64,000 nucleotides of DNA from positions 22,693,557-22,757,556 of the forward strand of contig NC_092320.1 in assembly GCF_036785885.1 (NCBI RefSeq), in the 5' to 3' direction. Below are positions 23,885-36,007 of this stretch, one piece after another. A model generated the notes under the pieces. That model was not told the origin of the DNA, ran no database searches, and worked only from the letters and a program-made list of their open reading frames with translations. The number at the start of each line of letters is the position of its first letter. Within the stretch, counting starts at the first letter, position 1. Both the position numbers and the translations under genes were made by a program. This DNA is from Coffea arabica. Taxonomy: Eukaryota; Streptophyta; Magnoliopsida; Gentianales; Rubiaceae.

Positions 23885-25248
23885 TGATAGGGTGCAATTT
23901 TATCATTTATTTTATTATTAATTTCCCCTATTACCTGACTCGATGTGGATTAATTGTTAGATTCTATATACTTTTCATAATTTATATTTATTTTAGGGAG
24001 TAGAATGAAAATGCCACAACTAATGCCAATTTGACAGTTATCGAGAAAGAATTCAAAAAGAAGGCACTCAGGGACATTTTTGGAACAAAAGAGACGCGAG
24101 ACCTTTTTAGTCATTTTGGCCGAAATCTTCCTGGAAGGGGAGAGCCGCCGCAAAGAATATCAATAAAAGGGGGCAGCCACAAAGCAGGGGGCATTAGAGT
24201 AGGTTTTTAGATAGGAAATAAAGTAGAAAACAGGGAGGACTACTCTAGGAATTGCTTTTGGTTGACTTTTCTTTCGTTGGTTTTTGCTTAGCTTTAACTC
24301 TCGTATGTCAGTTAGGCACAATTGAATGATTCCTTGTAGGTTTTCTCTTGGACGTTGGCTTTTCGTCCTTTGTGGTTGTCGCAAGATGGCCGCAGCTTTT
24401 GCGTCAGCTTTGTATGGGGTTTTCTCATTAATAATGAGCTAAATCCATTTTCTTTAGTCAAGGAGCAACGGAGGCTTTGAATCGCCAAAAATTTGTGAGA
24501 TCGATTTAATTTAATCTTTTCCTTTTGTTTATTGGTATTCGCATATTCCTGAATTGCTAAACTTATGGTTATTTAATTAATTGATTGTTTTGGATTCGGA
24601 TAATTAATTGATTTGATAATCTATTGTCAATTAGGGCATTAAATTCTTAATTGTTTAATTGCCTTAAATTAGTGACAACTGGCACGATTAGATTTGTGTC
24701 AGGGGGATACGCGGGCTAATTTAAAATAACCCTGGTAGTGCGTTATTTGGTTAGAATAAGGCTCTTCTAATACGTAAGGCAATTGGGGAATTAAATCTTA
24801 CGGGCGTACATGAGATTATTTCTCAATTAGAGTAGTGATTAACGGGCGTACCTTAATCACCGACACAGTAAGGAGGAGTTGACTGTCATCGCTTGTTTGG
24901 CAGTTATAACCTATTTATTAGTAAATAATTGGAATTGCCTTTGTTTCAATGATCAATTAGGTGAACCATTGCTGAAATTATTCCTTGGCTAGAGTCTTAA
25001 TTATCACTCATTTGATTTTAGTAAATTGTTATTTAATTTCTAGTTGGTTATTTTATTTTTATTATTTTACTTTTAGTTAAATTGTTTAAATTGTCACCCC
25101 TGATATAAAACACCCCCTTTGTTACTGTGGATTTGAAAAGAAACAGCTACACCCAATCCCTGTGGATTCGACCCTGCTCACCGCTATCTACAGAAATTAC
25201 TTTTAGTTTGAGCAGATTTTTATTATTGCACAGGCTGACGACTTGTCA
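23885..25248 (+). repeat. 5' LTR of the Athila-like element
   Basis: Starts TGATAGGGTGCAATTTTATC and ends GACTTGTCA. It aligns with 29330-30693 along its full, equal length. By eye I count roughly 18 differences in the first ~300 bases and fewer later. Confidence 0.93.
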
Positions 25249-25252
25249 ATTT

Positions 25253-25270
25253 TTAGTGCCGTTGCCGGGG
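25253..25270 (+). promoter_or_regulatory. Primer-binding site (tRNA-Asp type)
   Basis: TAGTGCCGTTGCCGGGGA lies four bases after the 5' LTR. It differs at two positions from TGGCGCCGTTGCCGGGGA, the tRNA-Asp complementary site characteristic of Athila elements. Confidence 0.85.
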
Positions 25271-25359
25271 ACTGGCGTTAGTTATTTGTTTTCTTTTGAA
25301 TTCATCTTGTTTACATTTTTTTTATTTATTTTTCTCTTATTTTTTTTATATAGTTTATG

Positions 25360-25903
25360 GCTTCTAACACTCCGTATTTTGGTGATATACTGGATTTTAT
25401 TTCCGGGGAAGGCAATGAGACTTGTTTTTTTTTTTTCTAAGCTTGCATATTCAGAGGCACTAAACTCTCTTAGAAAAAGAATGGCTGCTGCAACCTGTGA
25501 AATTTGTTATGCCAGGGATCATTCAACCAATATGTGCCTCGAATATCAAGACTATCTGAGTGACTATCTCAAAAAAAAATTTGGAGATTCCTCACCTCGA
25601 TCTCAAACGTGGTATGACCCTTATTCAAATCGGTATGATCAAGGATGGTGGGATAACTCCAACGTTAATTATGAAAAGGGGCCAATGAATTTTCAACAGC
25701 AAGAGTCTCAACAATCGTCATTCATGTCAGAATTGCCCTCACAGACCATCAATGACTCTAAGGAAGGTGAGAGTGCAATTATCCTGACAAGTGATATGGA
25801 ACTGCAAGAGTCTCAAGAAAGAGAATCTAAAGATGCAGTTGAAAAGGAATCTGAAGTGGAAGACATGAGACTCCAACATCAAATTATCCTAGTGATCCAG
25901 TGA
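25360..25903 (+). CDS. Gag-like protein of the Athila-like element (N-terminus eroded)
   Basis: The open frame running through 25127-25903 contains a convincing gag part from about 25480. A zinc-knuckle-like CEICYARDHSTNMC (CX2CX4HX4C) is followed by YDPYSNRYDQGWW, the tyrosine- and tryptophan-rich phrase I associate with Athila-type gag, then a Q/S/E-rich acidic tail. The frame's first part runs out of the LTR and is not real coding sequence. An Athila gag is usually far longer, so most of its N-terminal domain is missing. Whether any protein is made is unknown. Confidence 0.6.
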
Positions 25904-25919
25904 GCAATTACTAAATGCG

Positions 25920-26249
25920 ATGCCACCCACTCCATCCCTTAATCTATATTCCCCTGATTCTTACTCTATAACTTCTGTTAATGAAATTGATTTTGTTATA
26001 CCGGAATTGCTTGAGTTTCATTGCAGAAATGAGTTAAGAGTAGCTATGGTCAAATATCTTAAACCGTTGAATGCTCTTGATGGAGGCGTGGATGAAGAAT
26101 GGAGATCACTGCTTGATTATTTGGCGCCATCAACTAGTCCATGGAAGCCCGTAACTCGTGTGGTCAAGGATTATTCTATTTACGAGGGCTATCAGGACTA
26201 TATAGAGGATGAAACATTAAAACGAGTCACAAGATTTTATTCTCCCTGA
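25920..26249 (+). CDS. Unrecognised small ORF in the Athila-like element
   Basis: A 109-codon frame starting 17 bases after the gag-like frame ends. It encodes an acidic protein with no motif I recognise (PLNALDGGVDEEWRSLLDYL; ends KRVTRFYSP). Its close spacing after gag suggests a remnant of the same polyprotein or a second element ORF. It could also be a chance frame. Confidence 0.35.
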   Translation: MPPTPSLNLYSPDSYSITSVNEIDFVIPELLEFHCRNELRVAMVKYLKPLNALDGGVDEEWRSLLDYLAPSTSPWKPVTRVVKDYSIYEGYQDYIEDETLKRVTRFYSP

Positions 26250-26889
26250 ACAAACATGATAATGTCTAACCAAAAACATTAAAAAAAGGCGCTCATTGAG
26301 AGGCAACCAAATTTCTTTTAGTTATTTGTTCATTTTTGCTCATTAGTTTAAATAGATTTTTCCTTGGATTTGACTGATTTATGGATTCAATTTTCGTTTT
26401 TGATGATTTGTAGGGTTCCTGCCCTTATGACGCGCCCGCGTCATGACGTATGGAGAGCTCATGGTCAGAATCGTCAGAAGGGGTTCTTACCCTCATGATG
26501 TGCTCGCGTCACGTTCGCGGGAAAGGTAAGTATTAAAAAAAAAAACTCAAGAACGATTATTGATTTTCTGTTAATATCTACTTTTGGATTTCAAAAATAA
26601 ATTTTGTCCATAAAAAAAAAGAAGTTATATATAAAAAAAAATCTTCAAAAATAAAAAAAAAATCCCAAAAAAAAAGCTTTTTTTTAGTAATTAACCAAAA
26701 AAAAAAAGGGAGAGTCTTCCCATAAAAAAAAATTTTTCTTCTAAAAAGAGAAAAAAAAATAAAATGAAAAAAAACTTTTTCCTTTTTCTTTTTCTTTTTC
26801 TTTCTTCCCTCTTTTTTTTCTTTTCTTTCTTTCTTTTTTTCTTCTTTCTTCCTCTTTTCTTCCCTCGTCCTTCCCGCTACCCCTGTTTG

Positions 26890-27190
26890 TCCTTTTTTTC
26901 CTTCCTCCTCGCACGCCGCTACGCCCCTACTGCCGCGCGCGACGCCCACCGCACGACCCCACAACCCTTCACCATCGCTCCTCTCTCGACCTCACTGACC
27001 GCAGCCAGCACACCGCCGACCCATCGCGCGCCACCTCGAGCTCCCCCCCAATCTTTCTCTTCCTCGCAAAGGCCCGCAACTCCAGCAGCCGTCGCCGCCT
27101 TCCACCGTCCGCGGCCAGCCGACGCAGCTTCCGCGCGCCTCACCTGCCATCTCTCCGTTTTCCCGTTGCTGCGCCGTCACCACCTGTCAA
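26890..27190. other. GC-rich island inside the Athila-like element
   Basis: About 300 bp rich in C and G (CGCGCGCGACGCCCACCGCA and similar) follow a long polypyrimidine tract (26770-26880), in otherwise AT-rich DNA. Open frames here encode Ala/Pro/Arg/Thr-rich low-complexity sequence on both strands. It may be an untranslated leader-like region carried by this element family, or captured host DNA. I see no real domain. Confidence 0.5.
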
Positions 27191-28309
27191 TTTTTGACAG
27201 ATGGAGGTATTGAAGTTTCTTCCTCGATTAGTACTTTTCTGGATCCTAAATTGCTGGAATTTGTGTCTTTTTCCTTGGTTTCTTGATGGTTAATAGCAGG
27301 AGGTGCCTTGCTTGGTTTTCCCTTTCCCGTGTTGAATTGTTTGGGGGTTTCTATTGCATCGTTGGGGCGGGTATTTGGGAGCATCTCTGATAGTTAATTT
27401 ATTTGGGAGCTAGTTGGGGTTGATTTGGGAGTTCTTTGCAAATTGATTCCCAATTTGGCTTCTTCTAATCTCTGGTGGTGTTGGTTGGGATGTCTCAGTC
27501 GTTTGGACTGCATGTTTGAATTGTTTCTTACTTGTGCGTACACCAGTGGTACTGGTTGTGATAATTTGCCTAACATTTATTCATTTTCTTTGGTTGGCTG
27601 CCTGATTGAAAGCTCAGAGCTTGTGACTGAGTTGTTATTGCCTAAATTCTGACCCTCTATTACCGGACTTGCTGAATTCTTGGGGATATTTGTTGTAATT
27701 TTGGGTAGAATTGAATTCATTTGTTGAGATTCGTTGATTTGTTTAGGCACTATTACCGTTCCTAGTTTGTTTGATTGGCATATTCATTGGAATTGATTGC
27801 GTTCAAGCACATTGTTGGACGTCCTCTGCCATTGATTGAAACTGCTGCATTGTCTAGGGATTTGTTAGTTTGATAGTTAGATAAAGTGCACGTTTCATTG
27901 TTAACTTGGGCTACATTATCATTGTTGAGTGATTACTGGTTTTATTGGCTTTGTTGACTCATTTATTCAGTGAAATTCTAGTTCTCTGTTGCACTCTATT
28001 GGATTTTGGAATTTCTATTTTGTTTATTGAGTTGGTTGTTCAGTGGTGACCATGGTGAGACCCAGATCCTCTTCTAGGTCTAGGACCTCCCAACCTCCAC
28101 CTCCTCCACCCCGCTCATTGCCACTGCTGTCGCTTGGACTGAGACGTACGCCGAAGCTCTCCTTCTCTCTGCAATCCTTCACTGCTACAAACTACCGTAG
28201 CACTATTTTCACTCCACCGTTCCCATCTATTCCATAGCTGCTCGAGACATTCCACCACGTATTAAGGAAAGTTTCGTTATCCTGTTTGCTGTCTCTGCTT
28301 TATGATCTC

Positions 28310-28352
28310 CATTGAGGACAATGTAGGATTTCGGTGTGGGGGGGGGGAAGCA
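28310..28352 (+). promoter_or_regulatory. Internal polypurine-tract-like site
   Basis: GAGGACAATGTAGG followed by GTGTGGGGGGGGGGAAG about 1 kb before the 3' LTR. The true tract next to the LTR (GAGGACAAGCATGG then GTGTGGAGGG, 29299-29328) has the same two-part form, so the element carries two such sites. Confidence 0.6.
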
Positions 28353-29298
28353 GTTAGGGTGTTAGTTTTTCTAGTCCTTAGTTTTCAGATATTCTTCTTT
28401 TATTTCTAGTTTGTTATTTGTCTAGTCTTTGTTTACTTTTTTTTAATGAATACCAAAGTTTGATGTTGGATTGTTGTCTCTAATTCTGCTATTGCCAAAT
28501 TTTAATAATAAAAGGGTATCAAGTTAATGTGGTTGAGTCCAAAAATATCTCTTTGGTGAATATCGATGATTGTTTTACTTTTATAATTTTTGGTTAACTT
28601 TTCTAGGCATAGGGAATGACTGTTGGCATTTTCATGTAAATTGATCCGATTATTAACTTTAGTTCTCCATATTTAAAAATGAGGTTAGCAGCTGCAAATT
28701 TTCTTTTGATTTTTGTGTAATTTTGAATTTTTGGTGCTATTTGGCTGTGAATAAGAGTTGACTGTACTCCGCTAGTATTTACTACCGAGTAACCGGGGAT
28801 TTTCACCAAAAGTGTTGATTCTCGCATCAAGAAATAGTAATTGCTATGAGTGCGTGGTCACGTGGCGATAGAAGTTGAGTAATCGGGCTCTTTCATCTGA
28901 CAAATGTCAGAATTCGCGTCAAAAGGCTTCAATGGCCAGAGACTAAGTCTTGTGTTACTATTCAAAAAATAGAAAAATAGAAAAATAGAAAAACATGAAA
29001 AAAAGGTGAAAGTTGTGTTAGTGTATAATAAAAGTCAGCTTGCCGATTTATGAATTTAATGTTGAGATTTTGGTTAATAGTTGGACCATTTGCTGATAAA
29101 TGTTGCACATCATTCCTTTTTCTTAGATTAGTTAACCTGAAATTAGAGGAGTTTGTGGTTTAGAAGTTAACTGGAGTGATGTTTCTTGGACTTGACCATT
29201 GATGCTTGATATATATTTTTCTTGATATCTTGGCAATATGGTAGATAGAGCAATAGCCATTGTCAAATATTGGTGTTTGTTTACTATTTTTATGCTTG

Positions 29299-29329
29299 AG
29301 GACAAGCATGGTTTAGGTGTGGAGGGAAT
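29299..29329 (+). promoter_or_regulatory. Polypurine tract before the 3' LTR
   Basis: GAGGACAAGCATGG, then GTGTGGAGGGAAT directly abutting the LTR start TGATAGGG. Priming site for plus-strand DNA synthesis. Confidence 0.8.
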
Positions 29330-30693
29330 TGATAGGGTGCAATTTTATCATTTATTTTATTATTAATTTTCCCTATTACCTGATCCGATGTGCATAAATT
29401 GTTAGATTCTACTTACTTTTCGTAATTTGTATTTATTTCAGGGAGTAAAATGAAAATATCACAACTAATGCCAATTTGACAGTTATCGAGAAAGAATTCA
29501 AAAAAAAGGCACTCAGGGACATTTTTGGAACAAAAGAGACGCGAGACCTTTTTAGTCATTTTGGCTGAAGTCTTCCTGGAAGGGGAGAGCCGCCGCAAAG
29601 GATATCAATAAAAGGGGGCAGCTGCAAAGCAGGGGGCATTAGAGTTGGTTTTTAGATAGGAAATAAAGTAGAAAACAGGGAGGACTACTCTAGGAATTGC
29701 TTTTGGTTGACTTTTCTTTCGTTGGCTTTTGCTTAGCTTTAACTCTCATATGTCAATTAGGCACAATTGAATGATTCCTTGTAGCTTTTCTCTTGGACGT
29801 TGGCTTTTCGTCCTTTGTGGTTGCTGCAAGATGGCTGCAGCTTTTGCGTCAGCTTTGTATGGGGTTTTCTCATTAATAATGAGCTAAATCCATTTTCTTT
29901 AGTTAAGGAGCAATGGAGGCTCTGGATCGCCAAAAATTTGTGAGATCGATTTAATTTAATCTTTTTCTTTTGTTTATTGGTATTCGCATATTCTTGGATT
30001 ACTAAACTTATGGTTATTTAATTAATTGATTATCTTGGATCCGGATAATTAATTGATTTGATAATCTATTGTCAATTAGGGCATTAAATCCGTAATTGTT
30101 TAATTGCCTTAAATTAGTGACAACTGGCACGATTAGGTTTGTGTTAGGGGGATACGCGGGCTAATATGAAATAACCCTGGTAGTGCGTTATTTGATTAAA
30201 ATAGGGCTCCTCTAATACGTAAGGCAATTGGAAATTAAATCTTACGGGCGTACTTGAAATTATTTCTCAATTAGAGTAGTGATTAACGGGCGTACCTTAA
30301 TCACCGACACAGTAAGGAGGAGTTGACTGTCATCGCTTGTTTGACCGTTATAACCTATTTATTAGTAAATAATTGGAATTGCCTTTGTTTCAATGATCAA
30401 CTAGGTGAACCATTGCTGAAGTTATTCCTTGGCTAGAGACTTAATTATCACTCATTTGATTTTAGTAAATTGTTATTTAATTTCTAGTTGGTTATTTTAT
30501 TTTTATTATTTTACTTTTAGTTAAATTGTTTAAATTGTCACCCCTGATATAAAACACCCCCCTTTGTTACTGTGGATCTGAAAAGAAACAGTTACACCCA
30601 ATCCCTATGGATTCGACCCTACTCACCGCTATCTACAGAAATTACTTTTAGTTTGAGTAGGTTTTTATAATTGCACAGGCTGACGACCTGTTA
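29330..30693 (+). repeat. 3' LTR of the Athila-like element
   Basis: Same length as the 5' LTR. The terminal CA has become TA (CCTGTTA), but the GATGC TSD follows directly. It is preceded by the purine-rich tract GTGTGGAGGGAAT. Confidence 0.93.
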
Positions 30694-31749
30694 GATGCAA
30701 AGATCCTAAGAAAGCGAGTAAACACATAAGCATATAAACATGCAAGCACGCGAGCAAATAAACACACAAAAGGACCTAACTATTTTATTTGGGGACCTAA
30801 CTACAATCCAATGGGAGAAGTCTAAAAATAATAACCTAACTATTACATTTATCTAACATTTTGGCAAAATTAAAACCTATCCATTACATAGTCTAGCTAA
30901 ATATATGTCTTGAGCACCTATTTATTACAATTTGGCATTTAAATGCCTCTCGAATAATCACCAAAATTAAATATATGAAACTTGAGCTAAATAAAACGAG
31001 TAATTAAATAAATAAAGAAAATACTCAAAATCATGCAATTACATATAAAACACATAGGAGTACATAAAAATTTTTAAATAATAAAAGAAGATACCTCCCT
31101 TGAAGTAGTAGCTAATTAAGGTTGGATTTATCCTATTTGTGCTCCAAAATGAACAAAATGATCAACGCACCAATTTAATTAAAAAGAAATAAAAATAATC
31201 ATGAAATCTACCAACTAAATCACTTAAATGAAGTATAATTAACAATCAAAGAAGAAAGACAACTTGTATTTAAGAAATCAAAACTATTAGGGACCTAATT
31301 GCAAAAATTAAGAAAGTTTTTAGGGACAAATTATAATTATCACAAAGATGAGGGATCAAAATGAAAGAAAATAAAGCTTAGGGACCAAAATACAATTAAA
31401 TTAGAGACCTAATTGAAAGAAAACTAAAAATTTTAATGCCACAATATAGTTAATAAAACGTTCAGGGACTGATCTGCAATTGTCGTATCGGACTTCTTGA
31501 TAAAACAGGCCATTGGGCCATTTTTCTTATTTTTTGGGCCAAAACCCTCCCAACCCAACCGAAACCCAAAGCAAAAAGAGCGGGCCAATCCACCGTTCTG
31601 TCCCCAAAATAATCTAACAAACCGATGGGCTTTAACTCTCTAGCCCAAGAAATAAAAAATATATCTAACCCAATTCCAAATAACCCAAACAAATAACCAA
31701 ATCCAATTCCCCTTTTATTTTACCAAAACCCAACAAACTAATAGGTAAA

Positions 31750-32042
31750 TGTTGTGAAACTAATAAATAAATCACTATAATATCAAGTGAAATAATGGAG
31801 ATATTAGAGAAAGAAGTAGAGAAATAGAGAATAATTATCTTATTATTCTAACTAATACAAAAGGTACATTAATCCTATTAAACACCCACTATTACAAGAA
31901 TATGAAGAAACCTATGAAACGGTTTCTCCACTATATGAATAGATTTATGGATTGCAACTTCTATACATAATGTAGTCATAAATCATGAATTAATTCTTTT
32001 GGGAATACAAAGGGACATCCACATTTTAGTTGTTTTATAACA
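31750..32042 (-). repeat. 3' LTR of the copia element
   Basis: On the plus strand it starts TGTTGTGAAACTAATAAA and ends GTTTTATAACA. It aligns with 40063-40356 with roughly one difference per ten bases. Confidence 0.92.
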
Positions 32043-32054
32043 CTCCCCCTTGGA
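32043..32054 (-). promoter_or_regulatory. Copia polypurine tract
   Basis: On the minus strand, CCAAGGGGGAG directly precedes the LTR start TGTTATAAAAC, the expected position and composition. Confidence 0.85.
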
Positions 32055-32160
32055 TGTCCATTACACAAAGAATATGCCTCGTTAAAACCTTACTAGGGAA
32101 AAATTCATCGGGACAAAAACCCTAGTGAAGGAAAAAGAGTACACTATTCCTGTATATTAA

Positions 32161-32372
32161 GACTTCAGATCCTCTGTCCCCAAAATAGTCTATGTCCCCT
32201 CTGTCCCTTATTTGTATAGCTGCCAAGTGTCTCTAGCCTTTTGTTAACCCAAACTCAAATAAAACCGATAATAATCGGTTTACAAGTTTTGTTAATCCAA
32301 ATTCAAACAAACCGATAATAGTTGATTGATAGGTTTACTCAAAATCAATTAAAACAGATAACTCAAAACTAT
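32161..32372. repeat. Left terminal inverted repeat of the MULE
   Basis: About 212 bp matching the inverse of 36764-36975 nearly throughout (shared: ATTTGTATAGCTGCCAAGTG; AACCGATAATAGTTGATTGA). It contains an internal short palindrome, CCGATAATAATCGG. Confidence 0.93.
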
Positions 32373-32655
32373 TATGTAATTAATTTTAAATCATCGTATT
32401 TACATAATTATGAGATGTAAAAAAATTAGAAAGAGTTAAATAAGTTGATATAAACACACACATGGTTGATAAGAATCTTAGATATTGGAATTTGATTCTC
32501 AAAAAATCATCTGCTGGATAAAAATAAGAGAATAGTAATAAAATTTCAACCACTCTTACTAGGTACACCTAAAAACCCTGCTAATACTTGAATAACTATG
32601 GTCTATCATGTTGGTTTGTAATATCAAACCCTTGCCTATTCATAATTCAAAATTT

Positions 32656-35600
32656 CTAAAGATTGTCGGATTTTCCATCAGTTGTGCATCTACAAACAAA
32701 ACCACTAGGACATGGCATGGGACAGCCGCAAATTTCATTACAAGCAACTAAACTTGAACTCGGTTGGCTGGAAATGACATTAAGGTCCATAAAGTCATTG
32801 ACATTTGATCCACTGAACTTGTGTCCTACTTCAACCTATAAATGTAGAAAAAATAATCATAAGTACTAAAATGTTGAGAAGAAATTCTCATAACATCAAA
32901 TACTATCAATGGACAATTACTAAGTTACCTGAAGTAAGTCTGTCAATCTCATAGAATCTTGCAACTCTTCAAGAAAATTAAAATGTGCAACTTGGTTCAT
33001 TTGATTTGGAGCTAAAACTGGAATCTATTTTTAAAAAAAGCAATAAAGAGAAAATTATTTATGGTATGAACATAATTAAGTGCTTGAAAAGCCTTATGCA
33101 ATAAGTTTTGCATCACATGATAATTACTCAATTAGAAGAACATAGCAAACACACCTTATTTAAACCAAATGGCTGTACGAAGGTCACTTGTTCAGGATAA
33201 ATTTCTTGAGCCATGCTAGCATCACCTGAGCCGATCTTTTTTATTTCTTTTTTGGTTAGAAATTTTGTCTCCACAAATAACAAAAAATTAAATTTTAGAT
33301 TAAATAACTATTTCTTGCAAACAAGTGAATTATTGGAATAACTAAAATTTAATTATAAACAAGAAAATATTACCTGTGACAATTGTGTTGAGCACAAAAT
33401 ACGTTGGCTATTTGGTTCCCATATATTTAAACCATCTCCACTACCAGTAGGACCTTCATGCACATGCTTAAAAATAAAAAATATAAAAGAATAATTACAT
33501 CATCAAGACTCAAAAAAAAATTATATTAGCATAATATCTAATTAAAGCTTGCTTTTCATACAAACAAACCCATGGCTGATGGTGCTGGATGGACTTGACG
33601 ATCTTGTCCAAACCTATATCCTTTATGAATGACTTCTTCTGAAACCTACCAGTTAAAACATGAAAAGCTGGTGTGGTTTATCAATTGAAAAATAACTATG
33701 TACCTGAGCATTGGCTGTATTTTCGGCAGTTAAGACCACACTTGTTGCAGCTGATTTTCTACTATGTGACTTTCTCTTTCTCGATGTCTTTTCTAATCCA
33801 CTCTTCAATCTCTTACCCGAAATAATTTTCTTTTTGGCTATTATTCCTTTGACTTTTATGCCAGTTTCTTCGTGAATAGCATGATCTTTTTCTTTCAAAT
33901 AATTCGTCCTTTCACTTGAGCCTTCAAATGTCAAATTTTTGCTCTGTAACTTTTCATTAACCTTCTCAAACAGCTTCACAAGACCGTCTTTAACCATTTC
34001 ATATGTTTTTCCTGTTTCCGCTGCTCTTGTAACCAATTGATTGTGAAACTTGCACAAGTTTCTATACCTCATTTCACCATTACTTTCGGATTCAGTGTGT
34101 TATTGCTCTTAGACAAGCCTGGACTTTGCATAACCCCAACTTTTGCTTTCTTTGTCCATCTCTTCATTATGTATGGCTGTGGAACTTTGACAACATTTCT
34201 TGTGGTAAGAACTTTCAGAGCATGAGAACACAGTATCCCACAAAACTCAAATTTTTTGCAGCTACAGTATACCGTGCCATCCAAAGAGTCATATTTAACA
34301 ACATGATGATTTGTTTTTTTCATAAGAAGTGACATGATAATGGATTATTGTTCCGACCTCGCTAAAAATAAGTAAGCTGTTATCATGAGCTTTACATAAT
34401 TCATTCTGAAATAACTTGAACACTTCTCGGGTATAAATATTTGCTGCATGCTTTAATATTTGAGCTGGAAAAGATAATACAGGAGTACTTATACTTGCTC
34501 TAAAATCAGCCTTCAACTCTTCATATCGACGACTATCAATCAAATTTTGAAAATGATCAAAAAATTGACTCAAATTATTTTTATAGCTGACATATCTTTT
34601 TACGACATTGTTCATACTCTCACTTCTCTGTGTCGTAGTAATATCAGCACAAAAGGACTGGCGGCCATAGACTAGTGCCCATTTTTCTTTCAATTTGAAC
34701 ATTCTCTTCAGCTAATCATTATCTTGAAGATTATACCTCTGTAGCATTTTATCCCATTCAGTCACAAAAATATCCTCTTCTTCGAAATCGTATATGCATT
34801 TACCAAAGTCACCTGCAAAGTCTGTGAATTTTTCAAAAACACCACTTAGATGTATGGCAGCATTTTGGTAAAGGTGCCAAATACATAATCTATGTTGTGT
34901 CTCTGGCCATCTGGAAGCTAATGCTTTAGCCATTGCTGCATCTTGGTCTGTCAGAATGGTTTTTGGCTTTTTTCCTGACATAGTGCTAGCAAATACATCA
35001 AATAACCATTCAAAAGTCGGAGCTGTCTCGTCATATAAAAGTGCACCACCAAAAATAATAGTTTTCTTGTGATGGTTCACACCAATAAAGAGTGCAAGAG
35101 GACGACCATCACAGTTTTTTTTGTAAGTTGTATCAAAACAAACCACATCTCCAAAATCGGCATAGTCAACTTTCATCCTAGCATTAGCCCAAAATATATT
35201 AGTCATCAAATCATCTTTATCAACTTGAATGGAATAAAAAAAGTTTGGATTTTCTAATTGCATTCCCTGTAAATATTCAAGCACTCCTCCAGTATCCCCT
35301 ATTTTCATATCTCTTGTCCTCTTTGAACGTAAATAATTCCTATAATCTTCAGGAATAAAGCCCAAATTATCCCGTCCACCAGCTTGTTTTACCATAAATT
35401 CATGCGATACTTTTGGCGCAATTCCTACACTATTTGCCATATCAATCTCTATTACATGAGTTTCATGTATTCTCCTATGTGCTCTGAACAAATGTGTTTT
35501 GTGAGGACTACAAAGATAATGATTATGTTCTGGTATAAACTCAATGACACGATATTTTTCACTTTTGCTGCAACTAATTTTCATTTTTGCCAAACAACCG

Positions 35601-36007
35601 AATCTTGTTTCAGGACGATGGATTTTTACATTGACATCTCTTTTATCTGCCCCTCGTTTGCCTTCGGCACTACAACAAAATATCCTATCAATTATTTTAC
35701 CAATTTTGTCTTTATGCAATTTGCTTTTTCTAGTGCCGAACCCAACCTTCTTAGCATATGCTAAGTAAAATTGACCAGCTGCTTCTTCACTGTCAAATTC
35801 CATACCTACCTGAGGGATTTCTTCTTTAGGGATAGAGGGATGAATTGAATTGATATCCGTCTCTTTGTTTGAACTTGATGCACCAATAAGCTCAATGTCT
35901 GTATCTTCATTGATTGTTTGAGAGCTGTGATGATGTTGAGTGTCATCTATAAATTCCAATTTACGACATGGTGGGAACTTGCTCTCAAGGGAATCATCAC
36001 CTTCCAT
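32656..36007 (-). pseudogene. FHY3/FAR1-like MULE transposase gene, inactivated
   Basis: FAR1/FHY3 proteins are transposase-derived DNA-binding proteins; here the gene sits inside an element, so a transposase role is likely. The start is at 36007. An N-terminal FAR1 DNA-binding domain lies at residues ~70-170 (EAAGQFYLAYAKKVGFGTRK; ends EHNHYL). The MULE catalytic domain is at ~285-400 (VVCFDTTYKKN, ILTDQDAAM, RLCIWHLYQ). Past the breaks comes a SWIM zinc finger (YCSCKKFEFCGILCSHALK, 34190-34265). Small 3' exons are recognisable near 33570-33645, 33374-33445, 33160-33225, 32929-33005 and 32656-32835. The breaks are TAG after QDND at about 34710 where FAR1 proteins have Trp, a one-base expansion of an A run near 34320, and a frameshift near 34095. 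Confidence 0.9.

Larger units (their letters stand above)
23885..30693 (+). mobile_element. Athila-like non-autonomous retrotransposon (gag only)
   Basis: Two 1364-bp LTRs (23885-25248 and 29330-30693) bound a 4.1-kb interior. The perfect TSD GATGC is at 23880-23884 and 30694-30698. The primer site matches tRNA-Asp, as in Athila elements. The interior has a gag-like reading frame and no reverse transcriptase, RNase H or integrase, fitting the gag-bearing non-autonomous (TR-GAG/LARD-like) class. It inserted into the long solo LTR. Confidence 0.88.

Noticed and set aside
25127..25480. N-terminal part of the long gag-like frame
   Set aside because: It begins inside the 5' LTR and crosses the primer-binding site, so it cannot be ordinary coding sequence. 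Only the later part resembles gag.
26764..27213. 149-codon plus-strand frame and overlapping minus-strand frames
   Set aside because: The first third is a polypyrimidine tract translating to Phe/Leu runs and the rest is Ala/Pro/Arg low complexity. Long frames on both strands follow from GC composition, not coding.
34037..35768. Several plus-strand frames of 60-126 codons over the MULE transposase
   Set aside because: They are antisense shadows of the FAR1-like gene; codon pattern and motifs support only the minus strand.
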